Positions 23,703 to 33,400 of a stretch of DNA of 38,657 nt are shown in pieces. The DNA comes from PALSA-1296 sp038210275 (GTDB taxonomy: Bacteria > Bacteroidota > Ignavibacteria > Palsa-1295), in NCBI GenBank assembly GCA_038210275.1, contig JBBQWV010000024.1:1-38657 (forward strand), in the 5' to 3' direction. The notes beneath the pieces are model-generated. The model made no database searches. It saw only the letters and a list, made by a program, of their open reading frames with translations, and was not told the DNA's origin. Made by a program: the position numbers and the translations under genes. The number at the start of each line of letters is the position of its first letter. The first letter of the stretch is position 1.

Positions 23703-26104
23703 ATCGTCTTCTCAAATACTCTATATCTCTTGTATGCCTCGCCTTGCATCGTTTCAGCGGCGCGAGTCATAGCAGTATTATTCTCCAATACCCATGACGC
23801 TTCGCCGAACTTCATGCCGTTTTTCTGCGCACGTTCAAGTGTTTCTCTGTATAGCAACGCATCTATTCCTCTGCCATGATATTCCGGCAATACTCCAAGC
23901 AGTACGATACGCAATGTATCAATCGCTTTCTTATTGGACATTAAATTCATAATTGCCGTCGGCAGATTCATTGTTCCTTTCGGAATTGTTTTTCCTGCCT
24001 TGAAGGATTGATTAATATCGGGCAATGTCAAAGTAAATCCGATCGTCTCAACCGAACCATCCGCCTTTTTCTTTTCGGCAAAGAGTACATATTCCGGTTC
24101 GATGATCTGCTTTAATTCAGATGCAAGCATATCGATCTCGGCATCATCGAGCGGCACTGCGCCCCAATTATCTTCCCAACCGCGTGCGTAAAGATCTTTA
24201 ATCAGCCGCACGTCTCTCTCGAAATTTTTCATATCGAGATTACGAATCGTCACTCCGCCTCTTTCGCGCATCATATCAGTTACGCGTTTCAGCTTTGGAG
24301 TAAGAGTTTTCTCGGCATCGAGTTTCCATGCAAGCATATCCTCAGCTTTACCGTAACCTGCATGCTCGATAAGTGTGCGGTAATATGGCATACTATACGG
24401 CATCATAAATGCCGGAGTATGCTCGAAGCCACCGATCAGCAAGCCAACTTCATCATTGATCGAAGGGCTGATTGGTCCGCGAATAGCATTCATCCCTTTT
24501 GAGACAAGCCACTCTTCGGCTTTCTTAAAAAGTGCATCGGCAACTTCCTGATTATTCACGCTTTCAAAAAATCCGAAGAAGCCAACTCTATCCTTATGGA
24601 CTTTATTATGATTGTGATTGATGATCGCTGCAATGCGCCCGACAGGCGAGCCATTATCTTCAGCAATAAAAAATTTTGCTTCAGCGTGTTTATAGAACGG
24701 ATTCCGCTTCTCATCGATCAGGCGCATTTTATCCATTTCAAGCGGTGGCACCCAGTTCGATTCATTCGAATAAATATCCCAAACCATGCGCATGAAACGA
24801 AGTTTTTCTTTACGCGATTCGGCTTCGACGATTTTTGGTTTACCATCAAGTTTGTACTCAACTCCCGATGACCTCGTCATTCCAGCATCAACTGCAGACG
24901 ATTCATCTTCTGTATCGAGCACTCCAACTTCTTCGCCGATCTCTTGAAAGAGTTCGAGAATGCGATCAAGATGCCATTTCTCATGCACTGCCATATAGCT
25001 AGTGCGCATCATCTGCATTCCTTCCGGTACACCCGGTACAATAAATGCATTGACAAAAACTCCTGCATCGAAAAGTTTACGCCAGAAAACGAATGTCTTT
25101 ATGTCATCACCGACAATAACGGGTACGATAGCACTCGAATTCTCAATGATCTTAAAACCAAGCTCTTTAAAGCCTTTGCGCATATAGTCCGCATTGTCAA
25201 TCAGCCGAGTCATTAATTCCGGTTCTTCGCGGAGGATCTGAAGCGCTTTTAGTGCTGCCGCAACAGAAGAAGGCGCAGGACTTGCAGAAAAAATAAGTGC
25301 GGGAGAAGTATGCCTGATAAAATCTATCACCTTTGCATCGCCGACAACAAAGCCACCCAAGCTGGCAAATGATTTGCTGAACGTCCCCATTGTCAGATCA
25401 CACTGATCGACAACTCCATAGTGGCTTGCAACGCCTCTGCCGCCAACTCCAGTTACTCCGGTTGCATGAGCATCGTCGCACATCACATGAGCATTATATT
25501 TTTTTGCAAGACCAATGATGTGTGGAAGATCAACCATCTCGCCTGTTGTCGAAAAAATACCGTCGGTGACGATAAGCTTTCCGGCATCAATCGGAATCTT
25601 TGACAAACGTCTTTCGAGGTCAGCCATATCATTATGATTATAGCGGACAACTTCACCGAACATTCCCTTCGCCATCAAATTTCCGGCTACGATACAGGCA
25701 TGATTATCTTTATCGCTGATCACATAATCACCGCGCTGCACGAGAGTCGGGATCACACCTTGAGCTGTCTGATAACCAGTAGAAAAAAGCAGGCATGATT
25801 CTTTACCGAGGAAATCGGCAAGCTCTTCTTCGAGTTGGTTATGAAGTTTGATAGTTCCAGTTAGATAGCGAGAACCCGAGCATCCTGTGCCATATTGATC
25901 AATCGCTTTTTTTGAGGCTTCTTTGACACGAGGATCAATCGTCAATCCTAAATAGTTATTCGAGCCTGCCATGATGATCTTCCGACCATTGAGATGGACG
26001 ACAGGTCCTTCGTTGGCATCAAAGGCATGAAAATAAGGATAGTATCCCGCAGCCTTGACATCATCGGCGCGTGTAAAATCGTATGCTTTCTTAAATAGAT
26101 CCAC
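23699..26104 (-). CDS. Serine palmitoyltransferase-like / GNAT N-acyltransferase fusion
   Basis: An 801-residue two-domain protein. Residues 1 to about 400 form a PLP enzyme of the alpha-oxoamine synthase family, which joins an amino acid with an acyl-CoA: GSNNYLGL (47-54), TGCSGSRYLTGT (73-84), DNHACI with His135, CDDAHATGV (His213), and TFSKS with the PLP lysine K244. Serine palmitoyltransferase is the likely member in Bacteroidota, and AKB ligase or 8-amino-7-oxononanoate synthase are alternatives. After a linker at about 400-430, the rest is a GNAT-type domain (ESNWVPPL, NPFYKHAEAKFF, GRIAAI, GPISPSINDE, VLPEYHGRGIDALLYRETLERA), resembling proteins linked to bacterial ceramide synthesis. 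The fusion suggests successive steps of sphingolipid synthesis in one polypeptide. The product is inferred. Confidence 0.85.
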   Translation of the reverse strand: MDLFKKAYDFTRADDVKAAGYYPYFHAFDANEGPVVHLNGRKIIMAGSNNYLGLTIDPRVKEASKKAIDQYGTGCSGSRYLTGTIKLHNQLEEELADFLGKESCLLFSTGYQTAQGVIPTLVQRGDYVISDKDNHACIVAGNLMAKGMFGEVVRYNHNDMADLERRLSKIPIDAGKLIVTDGIFSTTGEMVDLPHIIGLAKKYNAHVMCDDAHATGVTGVGGRGVASHYGVVDQCDLTMGTFSKSFASLGGFVVGDAKVIDFIRHTSPALIFSASPAPSSVAAALKALQILREEPELMTRLIDNADYMRKGFKELGFKIIENSSAIVPVIVGDDIKTFVFWRKLFDAGVFVNAFIVPGVPEGMQMMRTSYMAVHEKWHLDRILELFQEIGEEVGVLDTEDESSAVDAGMTRSSGVEYKLDGKPKIVEAESRKEKLRFMRMVWDIYSNESNWVPPLEMDKMRLIDEKRNPFYKHAEAKFFIAEDNGSPVGRIAAIINHNHNKVHKDRVGFFGFFESVNNQEVADALFKKAEEWLVSKGMNAIRGPISPSINDEVGLLIGGFEHTPAFMMPYSMPYYRTLIEHAGYGKAEDMLAWKLDAEKTLTPKLKRVTDMMRERGGVTIRNLDMKNFERDVRLIKDLYARGWEDNWGAVPLDDAEIDMLASELKQIIEPEYVLFAEKKKADGSVETIGFTLTLPDINQSFKAGKTIPKGTMNLPTAIMNLMSNKKAIDTLRIVLLGVLPEYHGRGIDALLYRETLERAQKNGMKFGEASWVLENNTAMTRAAETMQGEAYKRYRVFEKTI

Positions 26105-26133
26105 TTGTCTGGTTTGTTTCGAGTATTAAAGTA

Positions 26134-26141
26134 CAAAAATA
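26134..26141 (-). promoter_or_regulatory. -7 element upstream of the fusion gene
   Basis: TATTTTTG on the - strand, ending 29 bases before the ATG at 26104, a normal leader length for this window. The -33 TTG is missing. Confidence 0.4.
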
Positions 26142-26252
26142 CGGCTTTATTGCGGCGGGGTTTCGGCGAGTGATTATTACACCAAAATTTAATGAAACAA
26201 TTGACAGGCTCTGGTGTTCTAAAAGAACAATAAAAATCACATTTTACACAGA

Positions 26253-26645
26253 ATGCGACACCCCAAAATTCCTCTTATACTTTGCGTTCTCTATTTCTTC
26301 TTTATGGGCTGTCAAAGCACAAAAGAAGCCAGCTACATTGCTCAGGATGTTTCCTCGTTCCACGATAAAAAGATCACCGCTATTACGCTTAAAAATGGCG
26401 AGGTACGCGAATATGATAACGTCGGTGGTAGATATTATGAAGAAAAGTCTGACACAGGCTTCGTACGAAAGATCATCGGATTTGATGCCATCGGAACAGC
26501 TCTGAATATAAATCTTGATCGTGTGCTCGAAGTTCAATCCCAAACAACAGAAACTAATGCCGCCGGCACAATTCTTACTGTTATATTCGTTGCAGCAGCA
26601 GGCATATTGCTCTTAGGACTTGCTATTCTTTCTGGTTTTAGATAG
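26253..26645 (+). CDS. Small lipoprotein with C-terminal membrane helix
   Basis: A 130-residue protein with a lipoprotein signal (CVLYFFFMGCQ, lipid-modified Cys20). A short beta-rich region follows (KKITAITLKNGEVREYDNVGGRYYEE, IIGFDAIGTALNINLDRVLEVQ), then a C-terminal hydrophobic helix (TILTVIFVAAAGILLLGLAIL). It lies 23 bases before the barrel protein gene and is probably cotranscribed with it. I do not recognise the family. Confidence 0.65.
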   Translation: MRHPKIPLILCVLYFFFMGCQSTKEASYIAQDVSSFHDKKITAITLKNGEVREYDNVGGRYYEEKSDTGFVRKIIGFDAIGTALNINLDRVLEVQSQTTETNAAGTILTVIFVAAAGILLLGLAILSGFR

Positions 26646-26668
26646 AGTTAAATATTACCTTAATCCTT

Positions 26669-27964
26669 ATGCATTACTTCAATAGAACCCTTGTCATATT
26701 CTTTTTCCTTTCAGCTTTCACTTTGCAAGGCTACTCGCAGAACGCACCGAAGAATGAGAGCTACGCGCTGATCTTTCCAAAAATCGGTGATGGCTTTGCA
26801 GCAAATATTCTTCGCTTCGAGAAAGATAGCATCGTCGTTTTCACCAATGATTTTAAGTCCCTCGCAAAGAAAGATATCGGCAAGATCATTCTCCATGCCA
26901 AGAAAGCAGGCGGCAAAGGATTTATCGTCGGCTCGATACTTGGAATTTACGGAGTAAACTACTGGCTTGGCACAGCCACCGGACAGCCCGGCGGATTCTT
27001 ATGGGATCAGATTTATGGAAGCAGATACAACAATTCGTCATATTATTACGCCTCCTCTCCTTTTGGAGCAATAGGAATTGTACTTCTGGGAATTGCAGCC
27101 GGCGGTGGGATTGGATTTATAACCGATCAGGGGCGGGAAGCAAATTGGGAAACTACATTCCTCTTCGGCGGAAGTCAACAAATGCAAGATGAGGAATGGG
27201 AGAAGGCACAAAATGCAATTGATCATAAGGCAGCACGATCAAAATTTCATCTGAATATTTCCGGAGGATTGGTAATTCCTCAAGTCACGAAAGCATATCG
27301 TGATCAGCTTATTTCAGCAGGTTATACCTCACAAGGTCCGTACTATTCTTCCTATATTTATAATGGATCAAGCTCTAATCTTAATAATTATCAGGGAATA
27401 CAGGGATCATCGGATTTTAACTGGCTTCGCTCAATAGGCTTAAGTTATTCGCTCACTGATAATGTCCAAGCGGGTTTAACGTATGCTGTCCTTGGCGAAC
27501 CTTCATTCGTTTATACTTATACGAATCCTAATTACCCTGTCGTACAAACCTCCTCGACAAGGCAATCCTCGGTCGGGCAGCGTCTTAGCGGAGCTGGTTA
27601 TTACGCAACAGCTACATATAATTCATATCTCGGAAAGAACGAAGACTTTGAGTTTACTATAACCGGCGGAATTGGTTTAGCAAGTATCAGTTTTGATCTC
27701 GATGCCTTATATTTAGTTGATTCATCTTCGACAACTATTCTTACTCAGACGGATAACATTTCCATTCGTAAAAACTTCTTTAGCGGAATGCTTGGTGCAA
27801 GTCTTTCGTATTATTTATACGACACCTTTTCATTAGGTCTGAAAGCTGAATATTTTTATACAGGAAGCGCAACCGGAAAAGCTATGCCCTTTGTCCTACT
27901 GAATGAGCAGCAACTTAATTTTGGAAATGCCGACATCGGCTTTACGATGGGCTTGCATTTTTAG
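26669..27964 (+). CDS. Probable outer-membrane beta-barrel protein
   Basis: A 431-residue protein. A signal peptide (FFFLSAFTLQGYSQ-N) is followed by a short domain (FAANILRFEKDSIVVFTNDF) and Gly-rich hydrophobic stretches (about residues 90-165: GFIVGSILGIYGVNYWLGTATG, AIGIVLLGIAAGGGIG). From about residue 190 to the end runs alternating-residue sequence with many Tyr, Gly, Ser and Asn, as in beta-barrels, ending in IGFTMGLHF with a terminal aromatic. It is downstream of the small lipoprotein, whose ITLKNGEV..YDN stretch is similar to its own N-terminal domain, so the two may work together. Function unknown. Confidence 0.65.
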   Translation: MHYFNRTLVIFFFLSAFTLQGYSQNAPKNESYALIFPKIGDGFAANILRFEKDSIVVFTNDFKSLAKKDIGKIILHAKKAGGKGFIVGSILGIYGVNYWLGTATGQPGGFLWDQIYGSRYNNSSYYYASSPFGAIGIVLLGIAAGGGIGFITDQGREANWETTFLFGGSQQMQDEEWEKAQNAIDHKAARSKFHLNISGGLVIPQVTKAYRDQLISAGYTSQGPYYSSYIYNGSSSNLNNYQGIQGSSDFNWLRSIGLSYSLTDNVQAGLTYAVLGEPSFVYTYTNPNYPVVQTSSTRQSSVGQRLSGAGYYATATYNSYLGKNEDFEFTITGGIGLASISFDLDALYLVDSSSTTILTQTDNISIRKNFFSGMLGASLSYYLYDTFSLGLKAEYFYTGSATGKAMPFVLLNEQQLNFGNADIGFTMGLHF

Positions 27965-28070
27965 AAATGCTACTTCCTATATTACCATTCCGTTACGAAA
28001 CTGTTATCATTCGCTTAAATATCCTCATTTCAGCCTCAGGAAGCGCACTTGAGCCGATTTTCGTGTGTTA

Positions 28071-28092
28071 GCTATTCTATGATTAGAATAGC
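28071..28092. promoter_or_regulatory. Inverted repeat abutting the response regulator start
   Basis: GCTATTCTA, 4 bases, TAGAATAGC: a perfect 9-bp inverted repeat ending directly before the ATG at 28093. The position and size suit an operator or autoregulatory site, or an mRNA hairpin at the start. No T-run follows, so it is not a terminator. Confidence 0.45.
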
Positions 28093-28098
28093 ATGTTT

Positions 28099-28797
28099 AT
28101 GACAAAAACAGTTCTCATTGTTGATGACGAGAAAGATATTCGCGATCTGCTTGCGTATAACCTTTCGAAAGAAGGATTTGCCGTACTAACCGCTTCCGAC
28201 GGCAACGAGGCTTTAAAGCTGATTGGCGAACATCCTATCGCAATCGTCGTACTTGATATTATGATGCCAGGCTTGGATGGCTACGAGGTCTGCAAGCGAA
28301 TTCGCTCGAATAAAGATACAGCGAATCTTCCCGTTCTTTTTCTGACTGCCAAATCCACAGAAGTTGATCAGATCATTGGCTTAGAACTCGGCGCTGATGA
28401 TTTTATCCAAAAACCGGTAAGCCCAAGAGTATTGGTAGCGCGAGTAAAATCTGTACTTCGCCGCACAAGCGAAAGAACTCCAACAGTTGAAGTTGATCCT
28501 GCAGATGAAAAAGTGATGGTAGAAGATCTTGAGATTGATCGCGGAAGCTATAGAGTTAAACTTGCCGGCAAAGAAGTATTTTTCCCTCGCAAAGAATTCG
28601 AACTGCTCTTCTATCTTGTCAAACATCCCGGAAGAGTCTTCTCCCGTGATGCCTTGCTCAATCAGATTTGGGGCGATGGCGCTTACGTTGTTGAGCGGAC
28701 AGTTGATGTGCATATCTTCAAAGTCCGCGATAAACTCGGCAAGATGGGCGACCGCATCGAAACGGTAAAAGGAGTGGGCTACCGATTTGTGAATTAA
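28099..28797 (+). CDS. Two-component response regulator, PhoB/OmpR family
   Basis: A 232-residue response regulator. The receiver has the acidic pair D9/D10, the phospho-acceptor D53 in VVLDIMMPGLDG, T83 in FLTAK and K105 in IQKP. The DNA-binding winged helix is at about 135-230 (VFFPRKEFELLFYLVKHPGR, VVERTVDVHIFKVRDKLG, IETVKGVGYRF). It resembles PhoB-type regulators. I start at the second ATG (28099), as MTKTVLIVDDE is the usual family beginning; the ATG at 28093 would add two residues. A histidine kinase follows after 84 bases, and an inverted repeat sits at its start. Confidence 0.95.
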   Translation: MTKTVLIVDDEKDIRDLLAYNLSKEGFAVLTASDGNEALKLIGEHPIAIVVLDIMMPGLDGYEVCKRIRSNKDTANLPVLFLTAKSTEVDQIIGLELGADDFIQKPVSPRVLVARVKSVLRRTSERTPTVEVDPADEKVMVEDLEIDRGSYRVKLAGKEVFFPRKEFELLFYLVKHPGRVFSRDALLNQIWGDGAYVVERTVDVHIFKVRDKLGKMGDRIETVKGVGYRFVN

Positions 28798-28881
28798 AAT
28801 ATACTGTGAATTACGAAGCACCGATATTCGTTGTATAAGAGCGACTTTCAGATTTCATAGTTCACATTTCAGATTTTCCCT

Positions 28882-29943
28882 GTGACCTCACTTCGGAATC
28901 GCTCATTTTACACCCCTGTTCTTTTCCTATTGCTGTCATTGACGGTAGGGAATTCCGTACTTTTTCTGATTTTCGGTTCTTTGCAACAGAGCTTCCTTTA
29001 TCTCTCCATTACCGTTATCCTCATTGCCATCCCATTCTTCTATTTTCATGCAAGACGGATCATTCGTCCTATTGGCGATCTTATCCCTCAAGCTGCGGGA
29101 ATTGCCCGTGGCAGGCTTGAAGTTACCAATCATGGCGAAGTGGACGTTCCGATCGAATTACAATCCCTTGCTAAGGCAATTAACGAGATCGGCGAGAAAC
29201 AAGGACGGGATTTTGCGGCGATGCAAAAGCTCGAGCGAGTCAGGTCTGAATTCCTGGCGAATGTCAGCCATGAACTGCGAACTCCGATCTTTGCAGTACA
29301 AGGCTTCTTGGAGACGCTTCTTGATGGTGCTGTGGACGATCCGAAGGTCAACAGAGACTTCTTAGAGCGTGCTCAGGGGCAGGCAGGGCGGCTTAACGCG
29401 CTTTTAAGCGACCTCATCGACATTTCCCGGATCGAATCAGGTGAGATGCGCATGAGCTTCCGAATGTTTGACGTTCAGCCATTTCTAAGCGATATTGTTG
29501 CTGAGATGCATGGCATTGCCGAGCAGAAGAAGATAGAGCTGTATCTGACCGGAAATATCCTCCCCCACCATGAAGTCATGGTCTTTGGCGATAAAGAACG
29601 CCTGAAGCAGGTGATGGTGAATCTTATTGACAATGCCATTAAATATACCAAAAGCGAAGGTAACGTTAAAGTCGAAGTCATAAACCAAGCTCCGACGGAA
29701 AACGAATTGACAATAAGGGTACAGGATTCAGGCATTGGCATTACTCCCGAACATCTGCCTCGCCTCTTTGAACGGTTCTACCGAGTTGATAAAGACCGCT
29801 CCCGAAACTCTCCGGGCGGAACAGGCTTAGGTCTTGCCATCTGCAAACATATCATCGAAGCGCATAAAGGGACGATCTCCGTTGAGAGCATTCCGGATCG
29901 GGGAAGCATCTTTAGTTTTACGGTTGCTACTAAACCCGAATAG
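28882..29943 (+). CDS. Membrane histidine kinase, PhoR-like
   Basis: A 353-residue sensor kinase starting at a GTG. Two membrane helices (about residues 12-31 and 39-56) are separated by only a few residues, so there is no real periplasmic sensor domain. The HAMP-like linker begins at RRIIRPIGDLIPQA (59-72). The phospho-accepting His130 is in FLANVSHELRTP. The ATPase domain has VNLIDNAIKYTK (N box), DSGIGI (G1), LFERFYRVDK (F box) and GGTGLGLAICKHI (G2). It is the partner of the response regulator just upstream. The missing sensor domain suggests a signal within the membrane or from a partner protein, as for PhoR with PhoU/Pst. Confidence 0.94.
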   Translation: MTSLRNRSFYTPVLFLLLSLTVGNSVLFLIFGSLQQSFLYLSITVILIAIPFFYFHARRIIRPIGDLIPQAAGIARGRLEVTNHGEVDVPIELQSLAKAINEIGEKQGRDFAAMQKLERVRSEFLANVSHELRTPIFAVQGFLETLLDGAVDDPKVNRDFLERAQGQAGRLNALLSDLIDISRIESGEMRMSFRMFDVQPFLSDIVAEMHGIAEQKKIELYLTGNILPHHEVMVFGDKERLKQVMVNLIDNAIKYTKSEGNVKVEVINQAPTENELTIRVQDSGIGITPEHLPRLFERFYRVDKDRSRNSPGGTGLGLAICKHIIEAHKGTISVESIPDRGSIFSFTVATKPE

Positions 29944-29993
29944 CGTTGGGGAAGGATTAAGGCGGAAGGATGAAAATAAACCGCGGTCATACA

Positions 29994-30153
29994 TAAAAAA
30001 AAGCAACTCATTGCTGAGTTGCTTAGTGATATTGAAGTCTCCAAAGAACAAGAGTTTTCACCCTTGAACCCCGTGACAGGGGACTTCGATTTCGAAAAAT
30101 GAGTCGTTTCATTCGGAGTTTTTAGGAAACCGGTGAAATACCTCATCTTTGTG
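29994..30153 (-). ncRNA. Candidate small RNA (about 160 nt), related to the one near 4.0 kb
   Basis: On the - strand TTTG (plus 30188-30191), 23 bases, TATCTTTG (plus 30157-30164) form a Bacteroidota-type promoter with predicted start near 30153. The RNA ends in a clear terminator: AAGCAACTCA (30001-30010) with TGAGTTGCTT (30015-30024), loop TTGC, and a T-run on the - strand. Inside, TTTCACC (30056-30062) pairs with GGTGAAA (30132-30138) around a CCCC-TGTCAC-GGGG hairpin (30069-30082) and a second stem (30083-30089 with 30113-30119). Order of parts and some sequence (the GATTT-x-GAAAA and CGG-x-GTTTTT stretches on the + strand) match the candidate at 3888-4011. A small frame (MRYFTGFLKTPNE...) crosses the terminator and looks non-coding. 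Confidence 0.55.
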
Positions 30154-30164
30154 ATGCAAAGATA

Positions 30165-30440
30165 CGACATTAATTTCCCGTCCCCACCAAAACCGTAAAA
30201 TAAATAGGCCTAGGAATAAGAAATAATACAAAATGAGAATAAGATGAAGAAATTTTGGTATTAACCTAACTCAACCACCTTCTCATTCTGAGTACCGATA
30301 CGAAGGCATGGGCAAGCTTCTCCCTCTGGATGCTGAAAGCATCAAGCCAATCCAATTAAGCATGATTGTAGTTTATCACCACCCGAATGTATAGGCATTT
30401 GATATACTTAATCCCCGTACCTTAATCCTTCATAAAAAAA
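30165..30440. other. Gene-free region with a 23S-like short stretch
   Basis: No gene is seen between the small RNA promoter and the terminator of the large repeat gene. At about 30290-30360 the + strand contains GATGCTGAAAGCATC (a 6-bp hairpin) after GGCATGGGCAAGC; the core GCTGAAAGCATC equals the conserved hairpin near the 3' end of bacterial 23S rRNA. It may be a degraded rRNA fragment or chance. Confidence 0.3.
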
Positions 30441-30441
30441 A

Positions 30442-30468
30442 GAAGGCAGGCTTAAAAAGCCTGCCTTC
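30442..30468 (-). terminator. Terminator of the 1692-residue repeat protein gene
   Basis: A perfect 12-bp stem (GAAGGCAGGCTT at 30442-30453 with AAGCCTGCCTTC at 30457-30468), loop AAA, with 8 A bases to the left that become a T-run on the - strand. Confidence 0.93.
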
Positions 30469-30496
30469 ATAAAGAAAGAGAATTTCTTTCTAAGAA

Positions 30497-33400
30497 TTAG
30501 TTACTTCTGTACCACATTGCTGTAGCAACATCATAGACGAATGTCATAGCGGTGTTTCCACCAGGTAAGATTGCCTGTGCGACACCAGCACCGAGGTTAT
30601 CAATCTGAACGCCGGCAGGAGGAGTTACCTGAAGGGTCTTTCCACCTGCGTTGCTGAGATTCTTGATGACAACTATTCTACCTTGTGTTCCGGCAGGTAA
30701 GGCAAGTACTGTATTACCAGCACCTACATTATCAGTGAAAGCGATCATATAATCAGTTGCGCTGACTGGGTTCGGATTGTTACCATTACCAGCAGAGATT
30801 CTGATCGGCATTGAAACTGATCCTCTGATATCAATAGTCGTATTCGGAGTAGCAATCGCACCGACCGTCAAAGTTTGACCAGGTGTTCCGCCTTGGATCT
30901 GAGTGTTACCAGCTGCGTTAACAGTTACATTACCGCTTGTCGCAGTAAGAATCTGTACATCGGCTCCGGTATTTTTAATTTGGAAAACCCCTCCTCCAGA
31001 TGATAATGTGACGTTACCTGATCCCGTTGCGCCGAGATTAACAGGTCCGGTTGTTGACTGAACGCTAAGTTGACCATTACCTGTGGTAACACTTACTGGT
31101 CCGCCGCCGGTATTCGAAACGGTCAGACCTGCCGCAGTACTAGAGTTCACAAGTACTGTGCCGCCGCCGCTATTTGCCACTTTAAGGTTACCGCCGCCGG
31201 TTGCAAGGAAACCAATGTCTCCGTTGCCCGTGGTCTGAACAGTCAATGCCGAACCGGCAGTTGTCGTCTGAACAGTAAGACTACTGTTCAATGCTCCTGA
31301 GAGATCAGTAGAAATAGTCATAGAAGCATCACTGATAAGTCTGCGTGTACCGCTTACGCCGTCCACTAAGAGCGAAGCACCTGACTTGATCATTCCGCTT
31401 GCTCCGACATCACCTGTTACAGCAAGATCCCATACTGGACTTCCAATGGCTTCGGTACCAACAGCATCTACTTTTCCATTAACAACTAAACGCTGAGCGC
31501 TCGTTGCGGCATTAGAGTTACCGATAGTAGTGAGGTTAGTCTGATTCAAACCGGCATTAATATTAGTAATACCGATGACCGTATTTGTTCCGCCCAAGAA
31601 ACCGAAGTTATTGGTTCCGATTGCAGTGTTGTTCAAACCGATTGTATTTCCAGCAGCGCTGTTGAAGGTTACGAACGCATTACCTACACCATTACCTGCC
31701 AAGAAGGTAAGCGTATTACCATTAAGGCTAACAGCACGATTCTGTAAGAATGCATTAGCAGGGTCACCTGCACCGCTTCCGAGGCGATAGGCAGCATTAC
31801 CACCGCTAGTTGCAAATACAATACCTTCCAAAGCTGTACCAGCTATATTGGTAACACGCACCTGCTCTCCTGGATTCGTGAGTGAAAGCCATTGAGTTGG
31901 AAGTGCATCGCTAGCGATATTCTTGAACTGCAAGTTATTCGATGCAGCTACAGATACATCAAGAACGATAGAATTTCCGTTACCGCCTTTATTCGAGACG
32001 ATAGTTGTTGTTCCGCTACCGCCTGTATTGTTACCGATCGTTACGTTGCCAGTGCTTGTTCCGGTATTAATACCGGTCGTGTTATTGACATTGTTATTGA
32101 TCGTTGTATTACCTGCGATAGTGTTCGTACCGCCTGTTGTACCGATTGCAGTTGTTGCAGCAGTCGTTGTAGCAATTTGTGTGGTTGCAGCACCAGTTAC
32201 ATTAATATTTGTAGTGCCAAGAACTGTATTTGTAACTGTTCCGGTATTGGTACCAATATTATTGTTGATTACTCCACCAGCGATATTTGTTGCGCCATAA
32301 TTATTTATTGTATTTCCAGCTATCGCTCTACCACCGATGCCATTAGTACCAGCATTCAAACCGATAGTATTAGTACCAGCAGAATTACCAATACCATTAG
32401 ATCCGGCATTATTTCCAATATTGTTCGTATTCGCCGCACCACCAATAATATTATTAGTAGCACCGCCACCATTGCCGATATTATTATTACCAACTGTTGC
32501 GTCGTTGATATTAACATTGTTGGTGTTACCGTCGAAGGTAATGAATGTGGTATTAAGACCACCACCAGTGAAGCTTAAAAGCTGAGTACCTTCGTTGATG
32601 AAACGGCCAGTAGTAAAGATGGATTTGTTATTTGCATCAGCAAAGTGCGCATCTGCAAGGCTATTATTTGGATATTCAACTGAAACACCATTTGATCCTG
32701 TGATCATTGACTGAATCGTGCGAGTTCTGACGTTACCATTCGGCACCGTCGTCATATCCAAGAAAGCAGCATCTGTATTTGCACCTGCTACGATATTATT
32801 GAGGGTAAGGTTATTACCTGCAACATTACCGACACTGATGACCGTATTCGATGAAGCTGCATTGTTGCCGATCGAAGTTGTATTGGTCGTTCCGGTATTA
32901 ATATTTGTCGTTCCTGCAATATTGTTTGTTCCGTTAAGAACACCAATATTTGTAGTTGCCGTAGCAGTGGTTGCAATATTAGTTGTTGCACCGCCTGTGA
33001 CATTAATGTTGGTAGTACCTAAAACATTATTAGAACCACCAGCACCAACTGCATTCAAATTATTCTGTCCGCCAGCACCGTTTGAGTTCAAATTGTTCTG
33101 ACCAGCACCGTTTGTCTGAATCAAGTTATTACCTGTGGTTGCAGTAACAGTGTTACCAGTACCACCGGTAAGTGCATTCTGAGCAGCTGCGTTCAATGTG
33201 TTATTGTTCGCGGTAGCAGTAATTGTGTTACCCGTTCCACCCGTAATGAGGTTCTGAGCGGCAGCACCAATTGTATTATTACCGGTTGTAGCTGTGACAG
33301 TGTTACCTGTTTGTCCGATTAAAGTATTTTGACCAGCATTAGCATTAAGATTATTGCCAGCAGCGCCTGAAGCGTTTATGGTATTAACAGGAGCATTAGT

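Noticed and set aside
29778..30170. A 130-residue - strand frame over the end of the kinase gene
   Set aside because: It runs through a strong terminator and then antisense to a conserved kinase domain.
31892..32578. Long + strand open frames opposite the giant repeat gene
   Set aside because: They mirror the repetitive Asn/Thr codons of the - strand gene, have odd composition and no start signals or homology features.
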